A stretch of 40,798 nucleotides of DNA, taken from NCBI GenBank assembly GCA_028689735.1, contig JAQVCP010000022.1, positions 1 to 40,798 on the forward strand. Direction: 5' to 3'. Shown in pieces: positions 22,127-32,100 of the stretch (its first letter is position 1; each line of letters begins with the position of its first letter). This DNA comes from Hespellia sp. GTDB taxonomy: Bacteria; Bacillota; Clostridia; Lachnospirales; Lachnospiraceae. The notes beneath the pieces are model-generated. The model was not told the origin of the DNA. It saw only the letters and a program-made list of their open reading frames with translations, and ran no database searches. Position numbers and translations under genes: made by a program.

Positions 22127-25100
22127 CTATCTCGATAGCTCTTCCTCTGTGGCATCCTGAATTCCACTGATTTCATAATGAATCTGCATGTCATTCTCAC
22201 TGCTGTTCTGGTTGTAAACATTGAGAATACGTTCCACCACCATTTCTCCATTTACCGCATCGCAATTCACCAGAATAATGGTCAGCTGATTGACATTGTA
22301 TTCCATCATCAAGTCCCCGGTTCGAAGTGAATATTGTACAGAGTGGGACAACACGTCCATAACCGGCTTCAATTCTATGTGCGTCGGGATATTTCCTCTT
22401 TTATCCCTGACTGTAAATAAAATAATCTGCACATTCTGTTTGGTTCTTACCAGATTGCGCTCCAAAAATTGATAAATACTGTTAAAGGACCCATAGGCCA
22501 CAGCAAGTGCACCTCTTTCCTTCCATACATAGCGTACCATCTTTTTTAGAGTTTCAATATTGATTTCTATTTCTTCTTTTTTGTTGACGCCTGTGGATAC
22601 CAGCTGCGATGAAAGCATCCCAATGTAGGTTCCTAGCGTTTCATATAACTTCTGTGTATCAATCGGTTTTGATAAATGGGCATTCATTCCCGCCTCTTTG
22701 GATTTACTCACATCATCATCATAAGCATTGGCAGTCATCGCAATAATCGGGATTACCCCGGCATCCCTGCGCGGAAGATCTCGAATTGATTTTGCTGCCT
22801 CCAGCCCATCCATGACGGGCATCCGAATGTCCATTAGAATAGCATCATAATATCCCGGCTCTGACCGCATAAACTCCGTGACCCCAAGCCGTCCGTTTTC
22901 CACCCACACAACACTGCACCCAGCTTTCTGCAGCAGCCGTTTTGCAATCTCTGCGTTCAACGCATGATCCTCCACCAGAAGGATTCTCCTGCCGCATAGA
23001 TTTTCTCTGGTGACAGATTTCTGTGCTTCTCCTTTCGTCACCTGACCTATGGTATCCAGAGGAGTAACTGTTTCCACATCCATCTCAATTGTAAACGCAG
23101 TCCCCTGTCCTAAGGTGCTTTCCACTTTAATGGTTCCACCCATCATATCCACTAATTTTTTCACGATAGACAGGCCCAGTCCACTGCCGGCATATTGTGC
23201 TGACATCTGGTTATACTCCTGAGTAAATGACTTGAAAATCTTGTTCTGAAGAAACTCTTCGCTCATTCCGATTCCGGTATCCCACACTGTTACCAGGACA
23301 TGTTTTACATTCGCCGCCTTCTGCCTGCAGCTAATCTGAAATCCGACAATTCCATACTCAGGTGTAAATTTAATTGCATTCGACAATAAATTCAGAAACA
23401 CTTGCTTCATACGAATTGGGTCAATTTGAACATACCCTTGAATTGACTGATAATCTATCTCTACCTTCAGTTCAATCTTCTTTTCTTTTGCTGACACCTT
23501 TACCATTTCCAGCATATTTTCAATGAACGAACTGCACTCCGTGATCTGCGGACTAATCTTCATCTTTCCGCTTTCTATTTTTTGGAAATCAAGAGTATCA
23601 TTAATCAGCCCCAGAAGATATTCCCCTGAAGTTCTGATTTTGGAAATATTCTCTTTTAAAATCTCAGCATTTTCTTCCTCCTCCGACAGGGATGCCAATC
23701 CCAGAATGCCGTTCATCGGTGTTCTCATATCGTGGCTCATCCGGGAAAAGAATTCTGTCTTCGCATTGTTTGCTTCCTTCACCCTGTTAAGCGCCTCATT
23801 CAATTCTTGTTTTTGCTTTTCCTCAATCTCATCCACGTCCGAGACGCTGCCATATAATACAATCGTATCCTGATTCCGATCAACCACAGAAGCCACCAGA
23901 CGGATCCAGTAATACTCACCCGCTCCGTTTTTTATCCGGTAGATCACGTCCTGTAAATCTTCCCCCTGCTGAAATTGTTGTATCATCTGAAAAATGATCT
24001 TATGGTCCTTTGGATGAATCGCTTCCAGCACCTTATCACCAAGGAATTTTTCTCTGGCTTTTCTCGTATCTCCCAACATCCTCAAAAATCCATCATTTAC
24101 ATAATCAAGATAAAGCTGTCCCTGGTTGATTTTGCATACAATAATGCCTCCCGGGACCTCGTCAATTAATTTTTTCAACCGTTCTTTCGACTTCTGAATC
24201 TCCGTCTCGTCAATGATATAGGAAATGTAGCACTCTGTCCCATTCCAGTGAATTGCCCTGACAGATATCTGAAGATACACACCATTGGAAAGAATCTTGT
24301 GGAATGTCCGGTAGGAATCATACGGCAGTTGTGTGACTTCCTCTTCTGAAAAAATTATTTTTTTCTCCGCAAGAATTTCAAACATGTTACTTCCAACGAT
24401 GTCATCTTCAGCACTAAATCCTTCTAGATTTTTCCACGCCTTGTTCGCAAACAGGATTTTCTGCTCTTTTTTCTGTACAATTACAACCGCCGTGTCCGAA
24501 CCTTCCACCACACTCTGATAAAGTGCCGCCTCTTCGGTCGAAATCCGGTTGTTGGCATTGGCTAAAACCAGCGCATTTTCCAATTCTTCCTTGCTTCTTG
24601 CAAGTCGTGTCTTACCGCGCTGCTGCAGTAAAAAGATGCTCAGCAGTCTGGAAATGAAGACCAGCGTCTCTACCGCCTCTGAATCCATTTTCCAATTTTG
24701 ATTCTTCCGGTCACAGTTATCAAATCCAATGAACCCTTTATATATTCCATTTTCCCGAATTGCACATTGCAGCATCCCACAGATTCCCTGTGGTCTCAGG
24801 ACCTCTTGCTGTTGCAGCGGAAGTGTTCCAATATCCTGGCAGAAGAATAGTCCTTCTTCATCATAATTGTCATACCAGGTTCCGCCCATATCCTCCAGAT
24901 AGCGCACATTCTGTAGATTCTGTATCTCAGACCGGATTCCTTCATTACACCATTCAAAAGTATTACTTGTACACAAATCGTCTTCTGAATTTTCAAATAT
25001 GTAAACGCGACTTACATTAAAATAGATTCCGATCACTTTAATGACCTCATTGACTGCAATATCCACGTCAGATGAATGGTACAGTCTGGCCAGAATCTCA

Positions 25101-25135
25101 TCTTTTAATTGGTGAATGGTTTTCAGTTTTTCCAA
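22127..25135 (-). CDS. Hybrid sensor histidine kinase/response regulator
   Basis: About 1,002 aa from the TTG at 25135, preceded by AAAGGGGGTG. An ATG at 25195 (or TTG at 25201) is in frame but lies in repeat R2 and lacks a ribosome site. No membrane segments are seen. Order: GAF-like sensor (to about residue 180), two PAS domains (about 200-440), and HisKA with the phospho-His in FFSRMSHDMRTPMNGILGL. HATPase_c follows (NLLSNAIKF, WDTGIGM, GSGLGLSIV), then a receiver with its phospho-Asp in AILMDIRMPVMDG. Last is a ~140-aa GGDEF-like domain without the signature (MMEYNVNQLTIILVNC). A cytosolic signal-processing protein; signal and partner unknown. Confidence 0.93.
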   Translation of the reverse strand: MEKLKTIHQLKDEILARLYHSSDVDIAVNEVIKVIGIYFNVSRVYIFENSEDDLCTSNTFEWCNEGIRSEIQNLQNVRYLEDMGGTWYDNYDEEGLFFCQDIGTLPLQQQEVLRPQGICGMLQCAIRENGIYKGFIGFDNCDRKNQNWKMDSEAVETLVFISRLLSIFLLQQRGKTRLARSKEELENALVLANANNRISTEEAALYQSVVEGSDTAVVIVQKKEQKILFANKAWKNLEGFSAEDDIVGSNMFEILAEKKIIFSEEEVTQLPYDSYRTFHKILSNGVYLQISVRAIHWNGTECYISYIIDETEIQKSKERLKKLIDEVPGGIIVCKINQGQLYLDYVNDGFLRMLGDTRKAREKFLGDKVLEAIHPKDHKIIFQMIQQFQQGEDLQDVIYRIKNGAGEYYWIRLVASVVDRNQDTIVLYGSVSDVDEIEEKQKQELNEALNRVKEANNAKTEFFSRMSHDMRTPMNGILGLASLSEEEENAEILKENISKIRTSGEYLLGLINDTLDFQKIESGKMKISPQITECSSFIENMLEMVKVSAKEKKIELKVEIDYQSIQGYVQIDPIRMKQVFLNLLSNAIKFTPEYGIVGFQISCRQKAANVKHVLVTVWDTGIGMSEEFLQNKIFKSFTQEYNQMSAQYAGSGLGLSIVKKLVDMMGGTIKVESTLGQGTAFTIEMDVETVTPLDTIGQVTKGEAQKSVTRENLCGRRILLVEDHALNAEIAKRLLQKAGCSVVWVENGRLGVTEFMRSEPGYYDAILMDIRMPVMDGLEAAKSIRDLPRRDAGVIPIIAMTANAYDDDVSKSKEAGMNAHLSKPIDTQKLYETLGTYIGMLSSQLVSTGVNKKEEIEINIETLKKMVRYVWKERGALAVAYGSFNSIYQFLERNLVRTKQNVQIILFTVRDKRGNIPTHIELKPVMDVLSHSVQYSLRTGDLMMEYNVNQLTIILVNCDAVNGEMVVERILNVYNQNSSENDMQIHYEISGIQDATEEELSR

Positions 25136-25195
25136 GTGAGCACCCCCTTTGTTCCGCTTCTTTCTGCGGTTTCTCTTATCTATGCTATAGCTCAT

Positions 25196-25355
25196 AGTCA
25201 AGCGGACACTCTGAATCCGCTTTACTGCTTTCTCGTAACCTCACCCAGCTTGGCTGCTGTCTCAGCAGGCGCTTGCAACTCCTACTGAGACAAAGATGTT
25301 GCCCACCGCTTTCGCTTCGCTTAGGAGCGGGGGCATCTTTTGTAAGGTTATATTG
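25196..25355. repeat. Dispersed repeat, copy R2
   Basis: Two blocks, 25196-25225 and about 25302-25351, match R1 (18104-18170). The interior contains CTGTCTCAGCAGG pairing with CCTACTGAGACA. On the minus strand it ends AAGCGGATTCAGAGTGTCCG then CTTGAC, where AAGCGGA pairs with TCCGCTT. It lies immediately upstream of the histidine kinase gene and resembles a solitary IS200/IS605-type right end. Confidence 0.65.
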
Positions 25356-25467
25356 GAAGGCCAAAAATATGGTGACAGCCTCTTATTCATATTATAAATC
25401 TTGTTGGTTCAACATTCAACCAAAAGAATACCCGCTTACTATATGCCCACTTACTATATGCATAAAG

Positions 25468-25528
25468 CAAAAAACAGATTCCTCCATGCATTCAAGTTAA
25501 GCCTAGCTCATATGCATCAGGGAATCTG
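25468..25528 (-). terminator. Rho-independent terminator of the FKBP lipoprotein gene
   Basis: On the gene strand CAGATTCC...ATGCAT pairs with ATGCAT...GGAATCTG (small internal mismatch), followed directly by TTTTTTG. It lies 33 bp after the stop codon. Confidence 0.8.
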
Positions 25529-25560
25529 CTTCCTTATTCTAATCTGTATTTATTTTTTAA

Positions 25561-26727
25561 TTACTGTGCACTGTCTTGTTCTGCACTATCTGAGGAGCTT
25601 CCTGAACCTGAGTCCGTTGTTGTGTCTGAAGTTCCGTCTGTTGTGTTATCTGTTGCTGTATCGTCTGTTGTTGTATTATCTGCTTCCGGTTTTACCTGAA
25701 CACAATTGTCAGCCAGCCAGTCACTCACCTTATCCTGAAGAATCAGGGATTTGAGCTGATCCTCTCCAACCTGCTTGATGATTGCATCGGAATCTTCATA
25801 TCCATAATCTTCTGCATATTTCTTGATTTCTGATTTATATTCTTTATCTGTAGGTGCTAATTTCTGCTTTTTGGCAATCAGTTCGCATACCAGATTCTGT
25901 TTCACCGTTGTCTGCGCCGCCTCTGTAACCTGTGCAGCAAAGTCATCCTCAGTCATGCCCATATACTGCTGTAAGAAATCCGCGAACTCCAAACCGTAAT
26001 ATTCCGCCATGGACGTATACTGATTCTTAATTGCTGCCTCCTGATCCTCTACATCACCCTCCGGATACTTCTTAACTTCGGTCTTGTCAAGAACTGCTGC
26101 AAGAGACTCGCTCTTCAATGAAGACTTCTGCGATTCCTCATTCGAGGTCTCAAGCTGTTTTTTTATTTCTTTTTTGTATTGATCAACATTCTTAGAGTCT
26201 TTACTGTTCGCTGCAACCCAGTCATCTGTAAGCTCCGGTGTTGTGCTAACTGAAAGCGACTTAATCGTAACTGAAAAGACAGCTGCTTTATTCGCAAGGT
26301 CTGCATTTTGGTACCCCTCCGGGAACGTAACATTCACATCAAAGGTCTCCCCTATATTATGTCCAATGATCTGATCCTCAAACCCTGGCATAAACGCTCC
26401 TGAGCCAATTGTCAATGGATAATCTGTAGCCGAGCCACCATCAAACGCTACACCGTCAATTGTTCCTGTATAATCGATGGTTGCTGTATCTCCGGACTGT
26501 ACTGCTCTGTCCGTCACATCTGTCGTAATCGCTGATGCCGAAAGATTACTCTGAACCTGGCTTTCCACATCATCATCTGTCACCTCTGCAACATCAACCT
26601 GATCTACTTCTATTCCTTTGTATTGTGAAATTTTAATATAATCATTCGATATCTCACCATTACTGCACCCTGCCAGGGCCACTACTGCGGCAGCACTTAC
26701 CAGTACTGCTAATAATTTCTTTTTCAT
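25561..26727 (-). CDS. Trigger-factor-like FKBP peptidyl-prolyl isomerase lipoprotein
   Basis: 388 aa. The signal peptide MKKKLLAVLVSAAAVVALAG ends in a lipobox, cleaved before Cys21, so the protein is anchored outside the membrane. The FKBP domain (about residues 75-165) has GDTATIDYTGTIDGVAFDGG, then IGSGAFMPGFEDQIIGHNIG. A trigger-factor C-terminal helical region follows (about 170-345), and an acidic/Thr-Ser-rich tail (EADNTTTDDTATDNTTDGTS). It probably helps fold exported proteins, in a role like PrsA. The low-complexity tail suggests a wall spacer. Single gene, with its own terminator. Confidence 0.92.
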   Translation of the reverse strand: MKKKLLAVLVSAAAVVALAGCSNGEISNDYIKISQYKGIEVDQVDVAEVTDDDVESQVQSNLSASAITTDVTDRAVQSGDTATIDYTGTIDGVAFDGGSATDYPLTIGSGAFMPGFEDQIIGHNIGETFDVNVTFPEGYQNADLANKAAVFSVTIKSLSVSTTPELTDDWVAANSKDSKNVDQYKKEIKKQLETSNEESQKSSLKSESLAAVLDKTEVKKYPEGDVEDQEAAIKNQYTSMAEYYGLEFADFLQQYMGMTEDDFAAQVTEAAQTTVKQNLVCELIAKKQKLAPTDKEYKSEIKKYAEDYGYEDSDAIIKQVGEDQLKSLILQDKVSDWLADNCVQVKPEADNTTTDDTATDNTTDGTSDTTTDSGSGSSSDSAEQDSAQ

Positions 26728-26931
26728 ACTTACACCTCATTATTTTTTTAAACGTACTTTTATTAGTCTAACACATTTAAAGAAAAATGAACAGTTATCC
26801 ACAGGAGTTCATAAATATTTCACTCTTTTAACCTGTCTTCTCCCCAAAATGATAAGTCGGATGCATTACTGCCGACCTGTAGTGCGAACCATAATATGTA
26901 CGTAAATTCTCTCTGTCAGTACGCAAATCAC

Positions 26932-26960
26932 TTGCACTTCAAGGGAAAGAATGGTACAAT
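26932..26960 (+). promoter_or_regulatory. Sigma-A-type promoter
   Basis: TTGCAC (26932-26937) and TACAAT (26955-26960) with a 17-bp spacer, about 50 bp upstream of the next gene's start. Confidence 0.65.
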
Positions 26961-27008
26961 TAATTTCGTGTTATACACGGAATGAATATATTATTAGGAG
27001 GTATGATT

Positions 27009-27446
27009 GTGAGCTTAACATTCAAGATATTACTTGCTGTATTGATCGTTTTAATCATAGTTTTAGTTGTTCTCTATTTTCTCGGTAAGAAGGCTGAGAA
27101 GAAGCAGGAAGATCAACAGAAGCAGTTAGACGCTGCGGCACAGACCGTATCTATGTTGATTATCGATAAGGGCAAGATGAAGCTTAAGGACGCTGGTTTT
27201 CCATCCGTCGTACTCGAGAATACGCCGAAGTACTTAAGACGTTCTAAGGTTCCGGTTGTCAAAGCAAAGGTCGGACCGAAGATCATGACTTTGATGTGCG
27301 ATGCCAAGGTGTTCGACAGTATCCCTGTTAAGAAAGAAGTCAAAGCCGTTGTCAGCGGCATTTACATCACCGGAGTGAAGGGCGTTCGTGGTCCACTGGA
27401 AAAACCGGAAGCGAAAAAGGGATTTTTCAAAAAGAAGAAAAAGTAA
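27009..27446 (+). CDS. Hypothetical membrane-anchored protein
   Basis: 145 aa from the GTG at 27009, which is 7 nt after AGGAGG; the ATG at 27003 is too close, and the one at 26982 lies before the ribosome site. One N-terminal helix (residues 4-27, ILLAVLIVLIIVLVVLYFLG) is followed by a KKAEKKQEDQQKQ linker. A small beta-domain (MLIIDKGKMKLKDAGFPSVV, PVVKAKVGPKIMTLMCDAKV) and a Lys-rich tail (KKGFFKKKKK) complete it. The Lys-rich end suggests contact with nucleic acid or phospholipid. Common in Lachnospiraceae; function unknown. Confidence 0.8.
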   Translation: MSLTFKILLAVLIVLIIVLVVLYFLGKKAEKKQEDQQKQLDAAAQTVSMLIIDKGKMKLKDAGFPSVVLENTPKYLRRSKVPVVKAKVGPKIMTLMCDAKVFDSIPVKKEVKAVVSGIYITGVKGVRGPLEKPEAKKGFFKKKKK

Positions 27447-27454
27447 TTCAGAGG

Positions 27455-27477
27455 CTGTGCCATATGGCACAGTTTTT
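27455..27477 (+). terminator. Rho-independent terminator
   Basis: CTGTGCC ATAT GGCACAG followed by TTTTT, 9 bp after the upstream stop codon. Confidence 0.88.
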
Positions 27478-27537
27478 CTTTCGCCCTTGTAAAACAGGCA
27501 TACAGAATCTGCTCCACTGCTTATGGACGCTCGAACA

Positions 27538-27590
27538 AAAAACTCCAGTAACCGTGAACAATCCCATTCACATAATTACTGGAGCTTTTT
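27538..27590 (-). terminator. Terminator of the dnaE-pfkA-DUF1934 operon (bidirectional shape)
   Basis: CTCCAGTAA (27543-27551) pairs with TTACTGGAG (27576-27584), extended by GTGAA/TTCAC. The stem has A/T-runs on both sides (TTTTTTG on the minus strand). It lies 12 bp after the DUF1934 stop. Confidence 0.82.
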
Positions 27591-27601
27591 GTATCCAAAT
27601 T

Positions 27602-28066
27602 TTAGCTTTCTAATTCGAATCTGCCATCCATCCTTGGAGTGATATTCATACGTATGTTGCAGTCAGCCAGAGGCTCATGATTCACATCCAGCTCATACTG
27701 CACATTTACATCAATATTATTATCCGTGACGTCAACCTGCATATTAGTCGTGTTTACGCTGATCAGCATCTGTCCAAACGGAGTCTGATAATAAGTCAGA
27801 TTCTTCTTATTCTTCTCAAAAACCATGTGTGTACTGGCAGCACCGGATTTGATAATCTCCATACTGTCATCCCCACAAATCTTTACTCTGTTCTTGATTA
27901 CATCGGTACTGCCTTCGATTACCTCATCATAAACAAGGTAATGCTTGCCATTTTTACAATAATAGCTTGCCGGAGTCACAACCTCGATGCTGTCAGATTC
28001 ATTCTCATCCGCTTCCAGGATATCCGTATGGATTCCTGATACACTTACTAATACGTCTTTTGTCAT
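27602..28066 (-). CDS. DUF1934-family beta-barrel protein
   Basis: 154 aa. It begins MTKDVLVSVSGIHTDILEAD and contains YYCKNGKHYLVYDEVIEGST and FGQMLISVNTTNMQVDV, the lipocalin-like/calycin pattern of DUF1934 (B. subtilis YwiB relatives). The biochemical role is unknown. AGGAGA precedes the ATG. It lies 8 bp after pfkA on the same strand and ends at a terminator, so it is the last gene of the dnaE-pfkA transcript. Confidence 0.88.
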   Translation of the reverse strand: MTKDVLVSVSGIHTDILEADENESDSIEVVTPASYYCKNGKHYLVYDEVIEGSTDVIKNRVKICGDDSMEIIKSGAASTHMVFEKNKKNLTYYQTPFGQMLISVNTTNMQVDVTDNNIDVNVQYELDVNHEPLADCNIRMNITPRMDGRFELES

Positions 28067-28074
28067 ATTCTCTC

Positions 28075-29061
28075 CTATAACGCTAAGATCTTTGAAATCT
28101 CATACTGATATTCCGGAATCGCTTTTCTCATTGCAAGCGCTTCATCAATATCAAAATCAATATATTCCCCGTGCTTATATCCTACAACACGGTTTGACTT
28201 TCCTGCAATCAAAAGGTCTACTGCAAGGGAACCCATGATGGAAGCATATACTCTGTCTTTACATGTCGGGCTTCCTCCACGCTGCATGTGACCAAGAATA
28301 GTCGCTCTTGTCTCAATACCTGTTGCCTCTTCAATTCTCTTCGCCATATTGATGGAATCCCCGATTCCCTCTGCGTTGATGATGATATAGTTCTTCTTAC
28401 CACGTCTCTTGTTCTCAAGAATGTCTTCAATCAGAACCTTCTCATCAAAATCCTGCTCTTCCGGCATGAGAATTCTCTCTGCACCGTTGGCAATACCACA
28501 CCACAGTGCAAGGTATCCTGCATCTCTGCCCATTACTTCGATGATACTGCAGCGCTCATGGGATGTAGATGTATCACGCACTTTATCGATTGCTTCCATG
28601 GCTGTATTCACTGCTGTATCAAATCCGATCGTATACTCGGTACAGGCGATATCAAGGTCGATAGTTCCTGGAAGACCGATTGTATTCACTCCGAGGTTCG
28701 CAAGCTTCTGAGCTCCTGCGAAGGAACCGTCACCACCGATGACTACCAGACCGTCGATACCATACTTCTTGCAGATTGCTGCTGCTTTCTGCTGTCCTTC
28801 TTCTGTACGCATCTCTTTACAACGTGCTGTCTGGAGAATAGTACCTCCACGCTCGATCGTATCAGATACATCTCTTGCAGAAAGGTCAATAATCTCCTCG
28901 TTCAAAAGTCCAAGATACCCTCTTCTGATTCCTCTTACTTTTAATCCTCTGGATAAAGCAGTTCTGACAACTGCACGAATTGCTGCGTTCATTCCCGGTG
29001 CATCACCACCACTTGTCAAAACTCCGATTGTTCTAACTATTTTCTCTGAATCGTTTCCCAT
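28075..29061 (-). CDS. pfkA: ATP-dependent 6-phosphofructokinase
   Basis: 328 aa from the ATG at 29061 (MGNDSEKIVRTIGVLTSGGD), with AAAGGAAA 6-7 nt upstream; the in-frame ATG at 29085 has no ribosome site. It phosphorylates fructose 6-phosphate in glycolysis. ATP site: VIGGDGSFAGA, with the Gly typical of ATP- rather than PPi-dependent enzymes. The catalytic region reads GLPGTIDLDIACTEYTIGFD; the usual TIDND motif has Leu in place of Asn. EVMGRDAG and the C-terminal effector/subunit region (HMQRGGSPTCKDR) are intact. It follows dnaE, the classic Firmicute arrangement. Confidence 0.97.
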   Translation of the reverse strand: MGNDSEKIVRTIGVLTSGGDAPGMNAAIRAVVRTALSRGLKVRGIRRGYLGLLNEEIIDLSARDVSDTIERGGTILQTARCKEMRTEEGQQKAAAICKKYGIDGLVVIGGDGSFAGAQKLANLGVNTIGLPGTIDLDIACTEYTIGFDTAVNTAMEAIDKVRDTSTSHERCSIIEVMGRDAGYLALWCGIANGAERILMPEEQDFDEKVLIEDILENKRRGKKNYIIINAEGIGDSINMAKRIEEATGIETRATILGHMQRGGSPTCKDRVYASIMGSLAVDLLIAGKSNRVVGYKHGEYIDFDIDEALAMRKAIPEYQYEISKILAL

Positions 29062-29135
29062 TTTTCTTTTCCTTTCTTTTTCCATTGTTCGGTTTCTCTA
29101 TCTTATTCCTTCTTTATTAAAAAAGCATGCGTGAT

Positions 29136-29166
29136 AGTGTTAAAAGTTTGAAAAAATTTTAACACT
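29136..29166. promoter_or_regulatory. AT-rich inverted repeat in the dnaE-pfkA gap
   Basis: AGTGTTAAAA (29136-29145) and TTTTAACACT (29157-29166) form a perfect 10-bp dyad with an 11-bp spacer, 22 bp after the dnaE stop and about 75 bp before the pfkA start. It lacks a GC stem, so it is either a weak attenuator or a protein-binding operator for pfkA. Confidence 0.45.
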
Positions 29167-29187
29167 TTAGGATTCATTCTATACCAT

Positions 29188-32100
29188 TTACTTTACGTTT
29201 TCAATAGCCTTTTCAACCACTTTTATGCGTTTTTCGCCGAAATGATTCGTCAATCTGCTCAAAACCCCCGGTTCAATGTGTATATTCCTGCTCTTCGGCA
29301 GTCTTTTTATGGCTTTTTCTGACTGACAATAAATAATTACTTCATCATCTCCGTCAGAATCTGCAATATATCCATAGACAATCTGCTCATGTTCTAGGAA
29401 ATCAGCCTTGCTTTGAAACTGGATCCAGAGTTCTTTCTTCGTCTGCTCAAATGGAATGACGCTTTCACAGATAAGTTTGCTCGGTTTGTCCTCTTCCTCC
29501 GCCACTCTTCCTTTTATGAAAACCTTGCTGTCTTCCTCAAGATATGCGCGGTTTTTCTCAAAATCTCGCGGAAATACAATAACTTCCACAGTGCCAAGAA
29601 GGTCTTCGATTGTAAGAAACGCCATCATTTGATTGGTTTTGGTGTGTTTGATCGTTTTTTCGACGATCATTCCGCCAATGATTTCTCTGGCTCCATCCCG
29701 CACTTTTGCGTGGTTTGTCTCATCATCCAGTTGGAAATCCAGAGTGGTTTTTGAAATACTTTTCTTCCATTTTCCTTCATATTCTTCCAAAGGATGACCG
29801 CTTACATAGATTCCGAGCACTTCTTTTTCAAATGCGAGCATCGTCTCTTTTTGATACTCACCTACATCCGGCATCCGAATTTCGAATTCCTTCTTCTGTT
29901 CCTCATCCACCATATCAAACAAGGTCATCTGCCCTGTCATAGCATATTTCTTTTCCTGATTCACGTGATCCACGATCTGGAGATAAATGCTCATGAACTG
30001 CTTTCTTGTTCCGGAAAGGCTGTCCAGTGCACCCGCTTTGATGAAATTCTCGATGCATCGCTTGTTCAGTACATCCTTGATGGACAGGCGCTCAATAAAG
30101 TCCTCCAGGTTCTTGAACTTTCCAAACTCCTCTCTGTCTTCCACCAGTGCGGCGATGATGGGACGTCCTACATTCTTGATTGCTGTAAGCCCATACCGGA
30201 TATTCCCGTTATCAACAGAGAAATTCGCCTCCCCCTCGTTGACATCCGGCGGCAAAATCCGGATTCCCATCTGACGGCAGGCATAGATATAAGCGGACAC
30301 CTTCGGCGGATTATCGATGACTGATGTCATCAGCGCCGCCATGAATTCTACCGGATAGTAACATTTCAAATAGGCGGTCTGGTAGGACACAATTGCATAC
30401 GCCGCCGCATGGGATTTGTTAAATGCATACTTTGCAAAGTCAATCATCTCATCGTAAATCTTGTTGGCGATTTTTTCATCAATGCCATTGGCAATGCAGC
30501 CCGGTACGTTGCTTTCTGCATTTCCATATACGAAGTTCTGACGCTCCTTCTGCATGACATCGCCCTTTTTCTTGGACATGGCACGGCGCAGAAGATCACT
30601 TCGTCCCAGCGTGTATCCTGCCAGTTCCTGCACAATCTGCATAACCTGTTCCTGATATACGATACAGCCATAGGTCGGCGAAAGTATCGGCTCCAACTGC
30701 GGGCAGTCATACACTATGGAGTCCGGGTTATTCTTTCCTTTGATGTACTGTGGAATAAAGTCCATCGGCCCCGGACGGTAAAGAGAGATTCCGGCAATGA
30801 TATCTTCCAGATTGCCAGGGCGCAGCTCCTTCATAAAGCTCTTCATCCCCGCACTCTCCAACTGGAACACACCATCGGTCTTTCCGCTTCCAATTAAGTT
30901 CAGTACCTTCTTATCGTTGTAATCAATCTCTTCCATTATGAGCGGCATCTCACGCTTCCGATCTGCAAGTGCGACCGCATCCTGAATCACGGTCAAGGTA
31001 CGAAGTCCCAGGAAATCCATTTTCAAAAGGCCCAGTTCTTCCAACGTCGTCATGGTAAACTGAGTCGTAATGGAGCCATCAGATGCCCGGGATAATGGCA
31101 CAAATTCATCAACTGCCTTGGAGCTGATTACCACTCCGGCAGCATGCATGGAAGTGTGCCGCGGCAGTCCTTCCAGACGTTTGGACATATCAATCAGATA
31201 CTTGACCTGCTCATTATCCTCATAGAGCTTTCTCATCTCAGGGTTCATCTGCAGGGCTTTATCAATGGTCATGTTCAGTTCCTGCGGAACCATTTTTGCG
31301 ATGGAATCCACAAAGGCATATGGCAAATCCATTACACGGCCCACATCACGGATGACACCCTTTGCTGCAAGCGTACCAAAGGTTACAATCTGTACCACTC
31401 GGTCTTTGCCGTATTTTCTCACGACGTAGTCAATAACTTCCTGCCTTCTCTCATAGCAGAAGTCAATATCGATATCAGGCATGGATACACGTTCCGGATT
31501 CAGGAAACGCTCGAACAGCAGCTGGTACTTGATGGGATCGATGTTCGTAATCTCCAGGCAGTATGACACGATACTTCCGGCGGCAGAGCCTCGTCCCGGG
31601 CCCACTGCGATTCCAGTTTTCTTCGCATAATTAATAAAATCCCACACAATCAGGAAATAATCCACATATCCCATATGCGTAATGGTATCCAGCTCATATT
31701 GAAGACGTTCCTTCAACTCTTCTGCCCTCTCGCCGTAACGGCGATCCAGTCCCTCATAGCAGAGCTTTGTCAGATACTGGAGGGAGGTCAGTCCATCCGG
31801 CACATCGTACTGTGGCAGCTTGGTGACACCAAATTCAATCTCCACATTGCAGCGGTCGGCAATCCGCTGTGTATTCTCCAGTGCCTGAGTTGCATAAGGA
31901 AACAGCAACGCCATCTCCTCCGGAGACTTCACATAATATTGTCCGCCTTCATAGCGCATCCTATTCTCATCTGCCAGTTTTTTTCCGGTCTGAATACACA
32001 GAAGAATATCGTGAGGTTTCACGTCATCCTTGTAGGTATAGTGCACGTCATTGGTGGCCACCAGATCGATATCCAGTTCCTGGGACATTCTTACCAGACT

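Noticed and set aside
25240-25260. ACCCAGCTTGG on the + strand inside repeat R2 as another cassette site
   Set aside because: Only the short core matches; the rest of the site is not conserved, and it does not follow a stop codon.
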